64,000 nt of DNA from G963422445 sp963422445 (GTDB lineage: Bacteria; Pseudomonadota; Alphaproteobacteria; Thalassobaculales; Thalassobaculaceae), in assembly GCA_963422445.2 (NCBI GenBank), contig OY729512.2:1240001-1304000 (forward strand), read 5' to 3'. Positions 15,023 through 23,197 of the stretch are shown piece after piece. Each line of letters opens with the position of its first letter. Position 1 is the stretch's first letter. The notes beneath the pieces are model-generated. The model was not told the DNA's origin, ran no database searches, and was given only the letters and a program-made list of their open reading frames with translations. The position numbers and the translations under genes were made by a program.

Positions 15023-15189
15023 AACGCCCCGCTTCCCCGCAACACCGACCCGCATGGGAGACGATCTTTGGGACGAATAGGGCAATGTCAAGGGTTTTAA
15101 TATGTAGTATCAACGAGTTAGAGGGACACATGGACATCCCTGCATCGCAGTGCAGCGTATGGCCGCGGGTGCCGACGATCAAAAATGTT

Positions 15190-16218
15190 GGCTCAATTCG
15201 CAAACCGTAGGCGCGGTTTGGCCATCGCCGCATCGAGACACGCTCCGGGCGATGGCTGATCGCCGAGTTCGATGAGATGGAACCACCTGAGATAGCTGTC
15301 GAGGTACTTGGTGGCGACGCCGCGGAAGCCCCGCAGGAAGCCCTTGATCTGGCTGTGGCGGCTATTGACCGTCTGGATATGCACAGTGCCCCGGACCCGC
15401 TCGTCAGCAGAAGCGTTGATGCTCTCGTGAGGGATGTCGAGCGCCGCCGCGACGGGCGGATAGCAGCGGTTGGCGTCGGAGACGAGCAGCGCATCCGGGG
15501 CGAGGGCCGGCTCCAGCACCTCCTTCACGTTGTCTGCGTTCAGCGCAGGCAGGGTATGGCCGAGGGTCTCGCCGCCACGGTCGGCGGCGACCAGGATCGG
15601 CACCTGCTCGCGCGAGAGGCCGCGCTTCCTGGCCTTGCCGCCGCGCCGGCGCGGCTTGCGCTCCAGCTTCCGCGCCTCCTTGCGGCTCTCCGGAACGAAG
15701 GTCTCGTCAGCCTCGACGATCCCGGCAAGCCGACCCGGCGCCTGGCGCACCGCCGCCGGAAAGCGGTGTCGCCAGCGATGCGCCGTGCTCGGCGCAGTCC
15801 CGCAGCGCTCGGCGGCCTCCTTGATCGTCTCGCCCTCGGCAAGCGAGGCGCCAAAGGCCAGCCAGCGCTCCTTATGGTGCAGACCCGACAGCGCTGTGCC
15901 GGTCAGCGCACCGAACGTCTTCCCGCAGTCCTTGCACCGGAACCGTCGAAGACCGCGCGCCTTGCCCCGCGACACCGCCCCGCCAGCGCCGCAATGCGGA
16001 CAGCGCCGCTCGTCATCCATGCCCGGCTCGATCGCCGCCAGCGGGGCCGCGCCCTCCGAAGGCTCCGACAGCACCGCCGCCACCTCCCTGCGCTGCGCCG
16101 CCGTCAACTCATCGACACGCGAGAACCAATCCCGAAATCGCTCGTGATCCATCTGTCTGACCTCCAGGGCGAATCGGGCGACATTCTATCACGATGCCTA
16201 CTATTCACGAATTGAGCC
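15190..16218 (-). mobile_element. Intact IS1595-family element, copy A2
   Basis: A 1029-bp element with terminal repeats ggctcaattcg (15190) and cgaattgagcc (ending 16218), flanked by a perfect 8-bp direct repeat aaaatgtt (15182-15189 and 16219-16226). The preserved duplication and open transposase indicate recent insertion. Confidence 0.93.
15193..16152 (-). CDS. IS1595-family transposase, complete
   Basis: A 319-residue transposase starting MDHERFRDWFSRVDELT. A zinc ribbon at residues about 50-75 (RCPHCGAGG, FRCKDCGKTFG) precedes a helix-turn-helix-like region (GETIKEAAERCGTAPSTAHR). The ISXO2-type catalytic domain has EADETF near 150, SDANRCYPP near 225 and QTVNSRHSQIKGFLRGFRG near 265. 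Length and motifs are complete. It is the reference for the decayed copies at 1274 and 56104. Confidence 0.93.
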   Translation of the reverse strand: MDHERFRDWFSRVDELTAAQRREVAAVLSEPSEGAAPLAAIEPGMDDERRCPHCGAGGAVSRGKARGLRRFRCKDCGKTFGALTGTALSGLHHKERWLAFGASLAEGETIKEAAERCGTAPSTAHRWRHRFPAAVRQAPGRLAGIVEADETFVPESRKEARKLERKPRRRGGKARKRGLSREQVPILVAADRGGETLGHTLPALNADNVKEVLEPALAPDALLVSDANRCYPPVAAALDIPHESINASADERVRGTVHIQTVNSRHSQIKGFLRGFRGVATKYLDSYLRWFHLIELGDQPSPGACLDAAMAKPRLRFAN

Positions 16219-16275
16219 AAAATGTTGGTGCCGGATTGCCGCAAACCATGCCGATGGGCGCTTTTCCGGGGACAA

Positions 16276-16542
16276 TCATCGTGGTGTCCGCCGATAGGCG
16301 TCTCGCCGGTGCGCGACACGAACCACCAGCACGACAAGCTCCTCGTCCCGGACTTCGTACACGACGCGGTAGTCCCCCACCCTGAGCCGCCGCAGACCCC
16401 GCGGGTCGCCCTTCAGCGCGGCACCGAGATGAGGGGGCTCGGCCAACCGGTCAATCGCGGCGACGATGCGCGTCCGGTCCGCCTTGGCCACCCGCCTCAG
16501 CTCCTTGGCTGCGCTTTCCTTAATCCGTATCGAGTAGCTCAC
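16276..16542 (-). CDS. RelE/ParE-family toxin
   Basis: Eighty-eight residues, starting at GTG 16542. The fold signature of RelE/ParE toxins is clear: SYSIRIKESAAKELRRV, then RIVAAIDRLAEPPHL, PRGLRRLRVGDYRVVYEV and a C-terminal VRVAHRRDAYRR strand with the basic residues typical of the ribosome-dependent mRNase branch. ParE-type gyrase poisoning is the alternative. The start overlaps the end of a truncated antitoxin frame. The toxin itself looks complete, which raises the question of what restrains it. Confidence 0.85.
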   Translation of the reverse strand: MSYSIRIKESAAKELRRVAKADRTRIVAAIDRLAEPPHLGAALKGDPRGLRRLRVGDYRVVYEVRDEELVVLVVRVAHRRDAYRRTPR

Positions 16543-16660
16543 GCCGGACCTGGTCCCAGTCCAGCACCGGATCCGTGGGATCGCGGAGCCGGTCGATGGC
16601 GGCGGAAAGATCGTCGAAGTCTTCGAGGTTTAAGCGTCTGGCGTGACCGCCCTTGCGGCG
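16520..16660 (-). pseudogene. Antitoxin C-terminal fragment
   Basis: In the frame ending at TAA 16520, overlapping the toxin start by about 20 bases, the sequence reads LNLEDFDDLSAAIDRLRDP and then DPVLDWDQVRRELLDTD. This is the form of a RelB-type toxin-binding tail. Upstream of about 16628 the sequence becomes IS66 end, and the frame hits a stop, so the DNA-binding N-terminus and probably the native promoter were lost to the IS66 insertion. Confidence 0.6.
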
Positions 16661-16751
16661 GGTCTGTTTGAAGCCTCAGTTTCGGATAGGATGGTTTGGA
16701 GGTCGATGGTGTCCACCATCGGCGGTGGACACCATCGAAGGAGGCTTTGCG

Positions 16752-17096
16752 GTGGCGCGTCGGACACGGCGGTTCTGGTCGGAGGATGAGAAGCGCCGGA
16801 TTGTGGCGCAGACCTGTGCGCCGGGGGTTTCCGTGTCCCAAGTGGGCCGTCGCTACGACGTCAACGCGAACCTGATCTTCAAGTGACGCCGCGATCCGCG
16901 CTACCGGCCGACGGAGGATGGCGAGGGCGCGCTGTCCTTCCTGCCGGTGGAGGTGGTGCCGGAGCCGGCTTCGGCGCCGCAGGCTGCATCGGACGGTCGG
17001 ATCGAGATCGTTCTGCCGAGCGGGCGCCGGGTAAGCGCGAGCGGGTCGTTCGATGTGGACGCGCTGTGCCGCGTGGTGCGGGCGCTCGGCGGATGA
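16752..17096 (+). pseudogene. tnpA: IS66 TnpA with in-frame TGA
   Basis: Small accessory protein of IS66 elements with an N-terminal helix-turn-helix. GTG 16752 reads ARRTRRFWSEDEKRRIV and SVSQVGRRYDVNANLIFK, then TGA at 16884-16886. The same frame continues RRDPRYRPTEDGEG to a normal end at TGA 17094-17096. Relatives have tryptophan at the stop (IFKWRRD), so a single TGG-to-TGA change accounts for it. The end overlaps the tnpB start. Confidence 0.8.
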
Positions 17097-17440
17097 TCCC
17101 GGCGCCGTCTTCGACCCGGGTCTGGCTGGCGAGCGGCGTGACGGACATGCGCAAGGGGTTTCCGGGCCTCGCGGCGCAGGCCGAGCGGGTGCTCAAGGCG
17201 GATCCTTGTTCGGGGCATCTGTTCGTGTTCCGGGGACGCCGGGGCGACCTCGTCAAGATGATCTGGTGGGACGGCCAGGGGGCGTGCCTGTTCGCCAAGC
17301 GCCTGGAGCGCGGCCGTTTCGTGTGGCCGTCGGCGTCCGGGGGCAAGGTGACGGTGACGCCGGCGCAGCTGTCGATGCTGCTGGAGGGGATCGACTGGCG
17401 GGCGCCGGTGCGCACCTGGAGGCCTCTGGTTGCAGGGTGA
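17093..17440 (+). CDS. tnpB: IS66 TnpB
   Basis: A 115-residue IS66 accessory protein (Orf2 family), starting at ATG 17093 within the tnpA stop. Family blocks VWLASGVTDMRKGFPGLAA, HLFVFRGRRGDLVKMIWWDG and GACLFAKRLERGRFVWP are all present. It works with TnpA and TnpC in transposition in related elements; here no tnpC follows on this strand. Confidence 0.9.
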   Translation: MIPAPSSTRVWLASGVTDMRKGFPGLAAQAERVLKADPCSGHLFVFRGRRGDLVKMIWWDGQGACLFAKRLERGRFVWPSASGGKVTVTPAQLSMLLEGIDWRAPVRTWRPLVAG

Positions 17441-17570
17441 TTCATCGTTTATTAACAACAAGTTGACTTGTATTTGAGCTTCCCTTTTGCGGCCCTTTCC
17501 GCTAGGGTGCGGCTGATCCTCCCCCATTGGATTGGTCCACCCTTAGGTTATGGAAAGAGGGGGACCGACG

Positions 17571-18150
17571 ATGGCAAGGAAGCGTTACAAGCCTGAGGAG
17601 ATTGTGAGCCTGTTGCGGCAGGCAGAAGTCCTGCACGGCCGGGGCATGTCGATGGCGGACGCGATCCGGCAGCTCGGGATCAGCGAGGTCACGTTCTATC
17701 GATGGCGCAAGGAGTACGCCGGCATGAGCGGCGATCAGCTCCGCCGTTTGAAGGAGCTTGAGAAGGAGAACGAGCGGCTGCGCCGTGCGGTCTCTGACCT
17801 GACGCTGGACAAGCAGATCCTCAAGGAGGCCGCAGGGGGAAACTTCCAAGCCCCTCGCGCCGCCGCCAGTGCATCGATCATGTCTGCGACCGGCTCGGGA
17901 TTTCGGAGCGCCGGGCCTGCCGAGTGCTGGGGCAGCATCGCTCGACCCAGCGCCGCAACCCGCGTGGCCGTGCCGACGAGGAGCGCCTGGTCACGACATG
18001 ATCGAGCTGGCCCGCCAGTACGGCCGCTACGGATACCGGCAGATCGCGGCCCTGCTGCGCGCCGCCGGCTGGCAGGTCAACGACAAGCGGGTCGAGCGCC
18101 TGTGGCGGCGCGAGGGGCTGAAAGTGCCCGGCAAACAACCGAAGCTGTGT
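17571..18150 (+). pseudogene. IS3-family OrfA with truncated OrfB
   Basis: OrfA starts at ATG 17571 (MARKRYKPEEIVSLLRQ), with helix-turn-helix (MADAIRQLGISEVTFYRW) and leucine-zipper region (LKELEKENERLRRAVSDL) ending LDKQILKEA. The usual stop after GNF has become CAA, so the frame runs on. OrfB begins in the overlapping frame (RRQCIDHVCDRLGISERR, IELARQYGRYGYRQIAALL) and breaks off near 18150 in the VPGKQPK segment, before any catalytic residue. IS407-type element, inactive. Confidence 0.8.
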
Positions 18151-18419
18151 CTTAGATAATGTAAAATAGGTCAGCTCTGCGGCATCCGAGGGATGGGGCG
18201 CACGAGCGGGCGGATGTGTCTTAGATGGCTGTTTTCATTGTTGTATCTCCATTCTTCTTCCTTGCCAAGGTGCTTGCATCTGCGGCGAGGATGCGCTTTC
18301 ATGGACATCCGAACGGGTTCAGTCGGTTGCGATTTGCTTCCGCATTGTCGGACCCGTCCAGCGCAGGAGGGAAAGCGTTCGGGAAAGCGTTCGGTCACGC
18401 GGTGATGAGTGTGTCGGGT
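18151..18419. other. No gene; IS junction with 12-bp direct repeat
   Basis: The sequence tgtgtcttagat occurs at 18146-18157 and again at 18215-18226, flanking 57 bp, possibly a footprint of a lost element. Near 18372-18392 the repeated aaagcgttcggg and aaagcgttcggt resemble an IS66 terminus, which would place the downstream end of the tnpC/DUF4338 element here. No coding sequence is recognised. Confidence 0.4.
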
Positions 18420-19301
18420 TCAACGATTGAGAGTTCGCTTCCAGTCTTTTCGGAGGGGCCGCAGCCAGATGTCCTTTTTCGGCTGGGCTCGTTTCGTATG
18501 CCTGTCATAGCGTCCTCTTCCCTGGGTGGTTCCGACGGGGATCCAGCCCGACGCCTTGTAGACGGCGCCGGTGTAGCGTGGGGTCTCGACGAAGGTCTCG
18601 ATGAGCACGGGCGTGGTGTTGTAGCGCTCGGCCCAGTCCCCCGGCAGACGGCGGCGAACGATGGCGAGGATGTGCGAGCCGAGGTTTGGGATTTCGACCC
18701 ACGGCAGGATCAGGAAGCGTGGGTTGTCGACCACCAGCGCCAGGTTCTTCTCGCGCAGCTCGGGCGTCCATCCGATGAACCTGTCGCGCGGGGCGAGCTT
18801 CCAGGCGGCGGTGGAGAAGCCGAGCATGGCGACGGGCCAGCCGTCGCGGTCATGGACGGCGTAGCGCATCTGGGCGCCGACCAGGAGCTTGTAGCCGAGG
18901 TAGTGGTAGCGGGCGACGAACTCGTTCCAGAGCTTTCCTTCCCGGGTGTTGCGCACGACGGTGCGGAAGTCGAGGGGGCGAACCTCGTCGAGGGTCGTCG
19001 GCGCGGGGAACAGCGGCGGCTCGGTGTCCGGTCCGAAGACGATGGGTTTGGGCCGACCCTGCCTGCCCCTCGGCGGCGGCAGAACGATGACGCCGTCGCG
19101 GTGCATGGCGAGCATGGTCACCTTTGCCATCATGTCCTTGAGGCCGCCGTCGGGCTTGAGCCAGCCGATACGCCGGCAGAACTCTCGGGACAGGGCGGCT
19201 CGGGTGGGCTGCGGATCGGCGGCGATCAGGGCGCGCAGCAGCGCCATCTCGTCAGCGGTGAAGTCGCGACCGTAGTAGCGGCACTCGATGGCGCCGGTCA
19301 T
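18420..19301 (-). CDS. DUF4338 (DruA-family) protein in an IS66 element
   Basis: A 293-residue protein of the DUF4338 family, which includes DruA of the Druantia antiphage systems. Family blocks in order: TRAALSREFCRRIGWLKPDG near residues 33-52, LWNEFVARYHYLGYKLLVG near 130, RDRFIGWTPELREKNLALVV near 185, NPRFLILPWVEIPNLGSHIL near 206, VLIETFVETPRYTGAVYKAS near 250, and TQGRGRYDRH. ATG 19301 overlaps the tnpC stop (ATGA), so the two are translationally coupled. None of the other Druantia genes is nearby. It is better read as an IS66 passenger than as a Druantia system; a transposition role is possible. The gene itself is undamaged. Confidence 0.85.
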   Translation of the reverse strand: MTGAIECRYYGRDFTADEMALLRALIAADPQPTRAALSREFCRRIGWLKPDGGLKDMMAKVTMLAMHRDGVIVLPPPRGRQGRPKPIVFGPDTEPPLFPAPTTLDEVRPLDFRTVVRNTREGKLWNEFVARYHYLGYKLLVGAQMRYAVHDRDGWPVAMLGFSTAAWKLAPRDRFIGWTPELREKNLALVVDNPRFLILPWVEIPNLGSHILAIVRRRLPGDWAERYNTTPVLIETFVETPRYTGAVYKASGWIPVGTTQGRGRYDRHTKRAQPKKDIWLRPLRKDWKRTLNR

Positions 19302-19605
19302 TCCGGCGTCGTGAACTCGCGCCTGCGCTCCTCGCTCATCGTCCAGGGCAGCCAGGGCGACAGGTCGTCCGGCGGTTTGCCGCCGTTCTTCGCGCAGACT
19401 TCGAGCCACGCCTCCAGCCAGCGCAGGACGTCGATACCGTTCAAGGCGAGGGTGCCGAGGACCGAGTACATCGCCGCCGTGAGGTCGGCGCCGTCCTCGC
19501 TGTCCGAACCGAAGCTCAATCGTCGCCCGATGACCGCCCCTCGGAGTTCGCGCTCCGCGACATTGTTGTCCATGGGGACCTGGGGATTGTCGACGAAGAC
19601 GCTCA

Positions 19606-20826
19606 TACCAAACGCAAGTCATATGAACCGATACAGTGAGGCATCGGGATCAGCACGATGGGGCTACGGCCCAGCTGCGCCGGGTTGTATTGGTGATGAC
19701 GTCGGGCTGGTCGGTCAGCCATTGCCACCCCGTCCAGCAGGCGTCCCTCAGGGCGGAGACATCCTTGAACACGCGGTTGGCGAAGCGGTTCGATTTCAGG
19801 AACAGAATGATCTGCTCCATCGGATTGAGTTCCGGACTGTAGGGCGGCAGATGCACGAGCGTCAGGTTGGGGGGAACGAGAAGGTCGCCCGAGCGATGCC
19901 AGCCCGCCCCGTCCAGCACAATCACGCCGTGCGCACCCGGCGCCACGGCCGCGCCGATCGCCGCCAGATGCTCGTTCATCGACGCCGTGTTCGCCCTGTC
20001 CGCCACGTGGGCGATGCCGACGCCGCGCTCTGCGCAGGTGGCGCCGAACAGATAGACGTAGCCATAGCGATGGTCGCGCAGGATGCGCGGACGCTGCTTC
20101 CCATTCGCCCAGACCCGTGTCGTCATCCCCTTCTGGCCGATGCGCGCTTCGTCCTGGAACCAGATTTCTATCGGACCCGCCAGCGCCTCAGAGCTGAGCG
20201 CCGACGTCAACTGTGCCTCGAACTCCGCCACGAACGACCTCTGCCGCTCCGCGTCGGCTTTGGGGTGGACCGGCCGCCCCGAGACAAAGCGAAACCCGGC
20301 CCTTCGGAGCATCATACGGGCACCGCTCTCCGTATAGATGACCCCGAAGGCCTCCTCGATTTTCCGTACGATGTCCTGAACGCGCCAGCGCGTCACACCG
20401 TCCCGCTCAAGCTCGGGACCCGCCTCGATCCAGGCGCCGATCTCGGCGATCTGCGCGTCCGTCAACCGGCCCTCGCTCCCGCCGCGCGGGAGATCCGCGA
20501 GGCCGTCGAAGCCCTCCGTGTTGTAGCGCAACACCCAGTCGCGCAGGATTTGAAGCTCCATGCCCTGCGCCCGAGCCGCCTCCGTGCGAGACGCACCCTC
20601 CATGATCATGGCGAGCGCACGCGCGCGCGACGCTTGCTTCGCGTCCCCGCAGTGCCTCGAAAGCGCGTGGAGCTCGTCCGCTGTGTGTGCCGTCCAGGTT
20701 ATCGGCGTTGCCGCACTCATCGTCATCCTCCGGCGCTGGTGAGTCGATCACCACAGTCTATGAAGGTCGTCCGGACCGTCACCCCAACATATTGGGATGG
20801 TGAGTCAATTTGGAGCGCGCTTGGTA
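19606..20826 (-). mobile_element. IS630-family element, copy 1
   Basis: A 1221-bp element with ends taccaaacgcaag and cgcgcttggta, flanked by TCA on both sides (19603-19605, 20827-20829). The second, inverted copy at 31861-33081 has exactly the same length. It interrupts tnpC. Confidence 0.92.
19650..20726 (-). CDS. IS630-family transposase, copy 1
   Basis: A 358-residue DDE transposase. The N-terminal helix-turn-helix region (MIMEGASRTEAARAQGMEL) is followed by the DDE core: WFQDEARIGQKG near residue 190, GVIVLDGAGWHRS near 270, and LPPYSPELNPMEQIILFLK near 300 with the third acidic residue. Full length and undamaged. It differs from the copy at 31961-33037 by one noticed residue (DIVRK against DILRK). 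Confidence 0.93.
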   Translation of the reverse strand: MTMSAATPITWTAHTADELHALSRHCGDAKQASRARALAMIMEGASRTEAARAQGMELQILRDWVLRYNTEGFDGLADLPRGGSEGRLTDAQIAEIGAWIEAGPELERDGVTRWRVQDIVRKIEEAFGVIYTESGARMMLRRAGFRFVSGRPVHPKADAERQRSFVAEFEAQLTSALSSEALAGPIEIWFQDEARIGQKGMTTRVWANGKQRPRILRDHRYGYVYLFGATCAERGVGIAHVADRANTASMNEHLAAIGAAVAPGAHGVIVLDGAGWHRSGDLLVPPNLTLVHLPPYSPELNPMEQIILFLKSNRFANRVFKDVSALRDACWTGWQWLTDQPDVITNTTRRSWAVAPSC

Positions 20827-21254
20827 TCAGTCCCTCGCGATGCTTGAGCAGCGAGCGCAGCGCCTTGCCCTGGCGCGCCTTGACCGGCAGGCCGGCCAGC
20901 TCCGCTTCGGCCTGCGCGAACAGCTCGTCGACCGCCTTCTTCAACTCGTCCTGCGCCACGCCGAACGCTGGCGTCTGGCGTTCGAGAGCGGGGTCGTAAT
21001 GCTTCAACCGCTCCTTGTTCAGCCGGCAGACCGACGCGAACCGCTCGATCCATCCCTCGCACCATTGCCTCAGCTTCGGCTGGCCGGCCGCGCACTCGAT
21101 GAAGTCGCGCCTCTGGTGGATCCAGCACCAGCACAGAATCACCTTGCCGTCGAGTTCGCGCGCCATCTTGGTGTAGGCGCCGTAGCGGTCGCAGACCAGG
21201 AACACGGTGCCCTTGACCGAACCGAACAGCTTCATCGCGGCCTCGACCCGGCGC

Positions 21255-22170
21255 CGGCGCCGCCCGCGCGGGAGCCCGCGGGCGGCGGATCTCGCCGAGC
21301 GCTACATGACGGCGCATGTGGAGGTGAACTGTCGTCCCGGGACAGTCGAGACCTTCGGACGGGTCGTCAGGCACTACATCGTTCCGGAACTCGGCCATCT
21401 CGCGCTCTCGGCGGTGGACCGCTCCCACGTGTCGACGCTGCACTACAAGATGCGGGACAAGCCGTACCAAGCCAACCAGACGGTGGGCGTTCTGGCCAGG
21501 ATGTTCAAACTGGCGGAGGGCTGGGGCATGACGCCGCCGCGGCGCAACCCGTGCCGCTCGGTTCGCAGATACAAGGAGCATCGGCGCGAGCGGTTTCTGA
21601 CGCGCGAGGAATACCGGCGCCTGGGGCGGGTGCTGGCCGAGGCGGAGGCGGACGGATCGGTGTTTCCCTCGGCGGTGCCCGCGATCCGGCTGCTGCTGCT
21701 GACCGGCTGCCGCAAGGGCGAGATCCTGAACCTGCGGTGGGACGAGGTAGACTTGGAGGCGCCGGAGCTGCGGCTTCCGGACACCAAGGTCGGCCCGCGG
21801 ACGATCGCGCTGTCGCCGGAGGCGGCGGAGGTGCTCGCGGCGCTTCCCCGGGTCGAGGGCAACCCGTTCGTCATTCCGGGCAAGGTCGGGGGAAGGCCCA
21901 TGCGCAATCTCAACGACCCCTGGGACGAGGTGTGCCGGCGCGCCGGGCTGAAGGACGTGCGGCTTCATGACTGCCGTCATTCGTTTGCCTCGCGCGCTGG
22001 CCCTCGGCGAATCGCTGCCGATGATCGGGCGCCTGCTCGGCCATGCGCAGGTCGAGACGACCGCGCGCTATGCCCATCTGGCGAAGGACTCGGTACACGA
22101 CTCGGCGGTGCGGGTGTCGGACAGCATTGCGGCCGACATCTTTGCGAACGACCGGCCCCCGGCGCCGTAG
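21255..22170 (+). pseudogene. Tyrosine recombinase (integrase) remnant
   Basis: The 5' part is missing, as the frame begins in IS66 sequence. It reads the core-binding domain (DLAERYMTAHVEVNCRPGT), then the catalytic domain: LLLTGCRKGEILNLRW with the first arginine and HDCRHSFASR with the HxxR pair. A 2-base loss near 21995 shifts the rest, which continues in another frame as ALGESLPMIGRLLGHAQVE and TTARYAHLAKDS with the histidine and the tyrosine nucleophile. Related to the integrase remnant at 60840-62033. Confidence 0.85.
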
Positions 22171-22434
22171 CGCAGGGCGGAGACGGCGGGAGGCGGCCCG
22201 AATGCGGCGCCGGAGTCAGCCCGACGGCTACCCGTCGCACCCGAGCGCGGTGGAGATGGATCCGGTGCGGGTCTGGCAGGCGCGACGGGACTCGACGACC
22301 CGGTCGGCCACGGCCTCTCTCCGGTGTTATGGCGCAAGCTGCCGGATCTGTCCGGATGACCTGCACGCCCCCGGCGACTGCACAACGCTCGACGCCAATA
22401 CCACCTGTTGGGTGAGTTTTCACGAGGGAACTGC
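22171..22434. other. No gene recognised
   Basis: 264 bases between the integrase remnant and an IS66 fragment. Frames on both strands show no family, Shine-Dalgarno or terminal repeat. Confidence 0.4.
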
Positions 22435-23046
22435 CGATCCTCCGGCAGGAAGTGGGCGTGTTGAAGACAGACCGCCACCCCGGCGATACGCAGGCCGTAC
22501 CGCACCGGCGCCGACACCCCGTCGGGGAACGCCGCCCGGGTCACCGTCCCGCAATGCCCACAGCACCTGGCATGCGCCCGGTGCCCGGTCACCTCCAGCG
22601 GACGCGGCTCGGGCAGATCGACCACCTGGCTGGCGGGCGACCGGCGTTTCCGCCCTGGCCGCATCCAACAGGGGTGAACCGCATCCCTTGCAGGAAGAAG
22701 GCACATGGTCCTTCACCCGGTCCGGGTGATCGGCGCGGCGCAGCGTCTTGCCCTTGTGGCCGGGCTGCCCACCGGGCTTGCGGCCCGATGTGCCGCGCAG
22801 GCTTCGGGTTCGCCGCTTCGAATTCGGCTTCTTCAGCCCATCGCTCGAAGGCGGCTTGCCGCTGTTCAGGCCGAGGCGGCGCTCCAACTCCTCGATGCGC
22901 TCGACAAGACGCGCGACCTGCTCTTCCAGCCACGCGTTCTGCTGCCGAAGCCAGGTGTTCTCCTCCTCCGGATGGGCGTTTTTCTGCGCGGGCGTTTCGG
23001 GCGATGCCCCCGACGAAGGGCCGTGTGGCGACTCGGGATTGCTCAT
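22435..23046 (-). pseudogene. IS66-family TnpC, N-terminal fragment
   Basis: ATG 23046 opens an N-terminus rich in E and Q (NTWLRQQNAWLEEQVARL, VERIEELERRLGLNSGKPP) followed by SSDGLKKPNSKRRTRSL, GRKPGGQPGHKGKTL and the CKGCGSPL metal-binding segment. A frameshift near 22640 moves the continuation (VDLPEPRPLEVTGHRAH, CCGHCGTVTRAAFPDGV, CLQHAHFLPEDR) to another frame. It breaks off near 22435, before the DDE domain. A different IS66 lineage from the tnpC at 19298. Confidence 0.8.
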
Positions 23047-23197
23047 GTCGCTGTTGAGTCATTTCCCGAAATTCCTGTCAAGCCCTCGCGTAAATTCCGA
23101 ACGAGACACGCCTCAACTCACTGGCCCAAAGTGACAAATCAGACAACTTGGACATTTATAAAGTCCGCTCAGAGGAGAACTCTCTGCCTCATCGCCG

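Larger units (their letters stand above)
16628..17450 (+). mobile_element. IS66-family element, left part only
   Basis: The left end lies near 16628 (gtttaagcgtctggcgtgac), resembling the GTAAGCG-type start of IS66 elements. It carries tnpA and tnpB, then stops: no tnpC follows, and IS3-type sequence begins near 17510. It is a truncated element. Confidence 0.65.
19298..21250 (-). pseudogene. tnpC: IS66 TnpC transposase, split by IS630 and 5'-truncated
   Basis: The middle part (about 21250-20827) reads VCDRYGAYTKMARELDGKV, LCWCWIHQRRDFIEC and ends LKHREGL. The tail (19605-19298) resumes with SVFVDNPQVPMDNNVAERE, RRLSFGSDSEDGADLTAAMY and ends FTTPE. The IS630 copy at 19606-20826 sits exactly between them with a TCA duplication (19603-19605, 20827-20829). 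The N-terminal half is missing: the frame meets an integrase remnant near 21250. The tail overlaps the DUF4338 start. Confidence 0.85.

Noticed and set aside
18420..19301. A Druantia antiphage system
   Set aside because: Only the DruA-family protein is present; no DruE helicase or other partners, and the gene is coupled to an IS66 transposase.
18225..20999. 924-codon plus-strand frame over DUF4338 and IS630
   Set aside because: Crosses IS boundaries and lies antisense to two recognised genes.
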